64,000 nucleotides of DNA from Puffinus mauretanicus (taxonomy: Eukaryota > Chordata > Aves > Procellariiformes > Procellariidae). Positions 62,276 through 64,000 of this stretch are shown one piece after another (the stretch's first letter is position 1; each line of letters opens with the position of its first letter). The notes beneath the pieces were generated by a model. The model saw only the letters and a program-made list of their open reading frames with translations. It made no database searches and had not been told where the DNA came from. Made by a program: the position numbers and the translations under genes. Location of the stretch: positions 558,001 to 622,000 of the forward strand of contig JAJKFH010003493.1 in assembly GCA_023333565.1 (NCBI GenBank), in the 5' to 3' direction.

Positions 62276-64000
62276 AAGTGTGATTGGAATATTAACATGT
62301 TTGAGTTTCTGGCAGACCGGCTCTCTCTTTGAAAATATATGAGCGCTCACTAGACCAGTGCTTGGTGTCTTCACAGCATCACCTCTGAGCTTTGGTACAC
62401 GGACCAAGGCAGCAGAGGGGAGTGCAGCAGAATGCACAGGCAGACGCGAGTACGGTTTGCAACAATAATTGGCTTCTATTCTGGAATAAAGAGGAGACAA
62501 CATGACAAGCTCAATCTCTCCTCCTCCCCGAGGAGCAGGTATGCAGTGTTTGCCCTCCACCATCCCAGCACAGAACCAGAGGCAGGGAGACCACAGAAGG
62601 GGTGGGAGCTGGCCTCTGTGCCACACTGCCCAAGAAACATTTTCGTCCTTCAGTTTAGCACAGTAGCTTTGAAAACAAGACTTTCTCTGTCAGTAAAAGT
62701 GCAAGCAGGAAGACTTGGTCCATTTTCCACTAGGTATTTACCCAGAAGACTATAAAAGCTCTGCATACATTTTGGACCAGTATTTTGTTCTCTTGTGGGA
62801 CTGCAGTAAAACACCAGCTGCTGTTAATGTACCTTGGTGAATAATCACACTCAGCTAATTTTCAGCTATGAATGATTAAGCACTTTATACAGTATGTGAA
62901 CATAAAGAGCCATTTCCTTACACTTAAAATATATTTGATTTGAGAACCCAGCGGAGCGAACCCACCCCATGCCAGTATAAGGACAAGTTGCAGAATTAGG
63001 CAATTACTCTTACGCATCCATGATCTAGTGCGACATACAAACTCCGCAGGAAAGCTGTGACACCCCTGCACAAACTGAATTTCCTGCAACGCTATTCAAA
63101 AGCAGACTGCAGGCACTACATGCTTTTACCTTTGAGTTGCCATGCATATATTACACTTTACAGTTTCCACAAATACCTCTAGAAAATTTGAGCACAGTTT
63201 ACAAGGAGGAAACAGTCCAAATTTGTTAGGTGACTCAAGATCCACTTTTGTAAGCCTTACTTGTTACTAGTAATTACTCCTGCAAACGTCTATCTTCTAG
63301 TCAGTTTGACAAAAAAGAAGCATTCAGTGATCTGATACAGAAATTGCCAAGTCATACTATTAGCCTACATGAAGACAACTGCTGTTGCTTTAGCACAGAC
63401 CTGGGTTTGGGTTTTCAGCCTTGAGTTAACCAAACCCACACACTTACGAAGATTTATTATGAAACAGACATTTAAGGTTCTCCTGAAGCTAGGAAAGTCA
63501 AATGCTCCAACGATCTAGAGAGAGCTCAGCTCTGTACTCCTTCATTTGCTCTCGCTTCCTACTTGAATACATGTTACTAAACAGGAGTGAGGATTGCGGG
63601 CTTGGCCACTAAAAGCGTGCTTCCACCAAGCATGGTTATGTATTGCTCTCCACCACAAAAAAGTAAGAAGGATGCTGTATTGTTTTACTGCCAATAGGAA
63701 TTTTGGAGGTCACACCCCCTGGAAGAGCCCTTGTAGTTATGCACGGTAGGTGGTCATCCTTTCATGAGTGGTTTTTGTTATCCTCCATCCCCAAGAAGCT
63801 CCTTTGTATGACACACGCAACACAGCTACAACAAGCACGGGCTGTCAGGAAATAGCCATTCTGATTCTGCACCGCCAAACGGAGGTCTGTACATATGGTA
63901 ATAACAATTTACTTTTTATAGAATAATAATAGGCTTGGGTAATTCCTCTGCCAACAGATCAACGGCTACTGTTTCCACTAGGAGGTTATGAAAGATTCTG
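62276..64000. other. Unique sequence; no gene seen
   Basis: Only short frames without domains occur (62249-62626 minus, 62432-62755 plus). No mobile element is recognised up to the window end. Confidence 0.55.

Overview
The window looks like non-coding nuclear DNA from a bird. The clearest clue is that recognisable mobile DNA is dominated by CR1 retrotransposon fragments whose 3' ends carry the TGATTCTA-type terminal repeat. An LTR resembling known avian endogenous-retrovirus LTRs and two very old MIR-like SINE relics are also present. I saw no Alu-, L1- or B1-like sequence. The sequence is AT-rich and has no convincing protein-coding gene, tRNA or rRNA. Apart from relics inside CR1 copies, I recognise no protein domain in any open frame. 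The species cannot be named; neoavian rather than galliform is only an impression.

Layout: 1-1443 is unique sequence, GC-rich toward its right end. A probable solo LTR lies at about 1444-2324. From 2.3 to 22.5 kb there is mostly unique AT-rich DNA with simple repeats, a faint old CR1/L3 3' end near 12.5 kb, a strong G-quadruplex motif at 17.1 kb and a conserved-looking non-coding block at 19.4-19.6 kb. A CR1 3' end sits at 22.56-22.87 kb. A much older CR1/L3-type relic is at 30.65-31.2 kb. A MIR relic (35.19-35.33 kb) directly precedes the best CR1 copy (35.385-36.93 kb), which keeps a reverse-transcriptase relic with three visible lesions. From 38.6 to 42.4 kb comes the most regulatory-looking part: a conserved-looking block with POU-type and other palindromes, a second MIR relic, and a CpG-rich element at 40.64-41.10 kb with RFX-like and TCF-like sites. 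A second CR1 of the same subfamily lies inverted at 47.56-47.94 kb. From 48 to 61 kb there is unique DNA with several regulatory-looking blocks. A strongly decayed CR1 relic occupies 61.06-62.28 kb.

Taken together this is an intergenic or long-intron segment. Its likely function, if any, is cis-regulatory, through candidate conserved elements around 19.5, 26.4, 38.8, 40.9, 42.3, 52.4, 54.8 and 60.2 kb. Those calls rest on motif content and texture only; alignment to other bird genomes is needed to confirm them. I found no evidence of a novel multi-gene system, and say so plainly.
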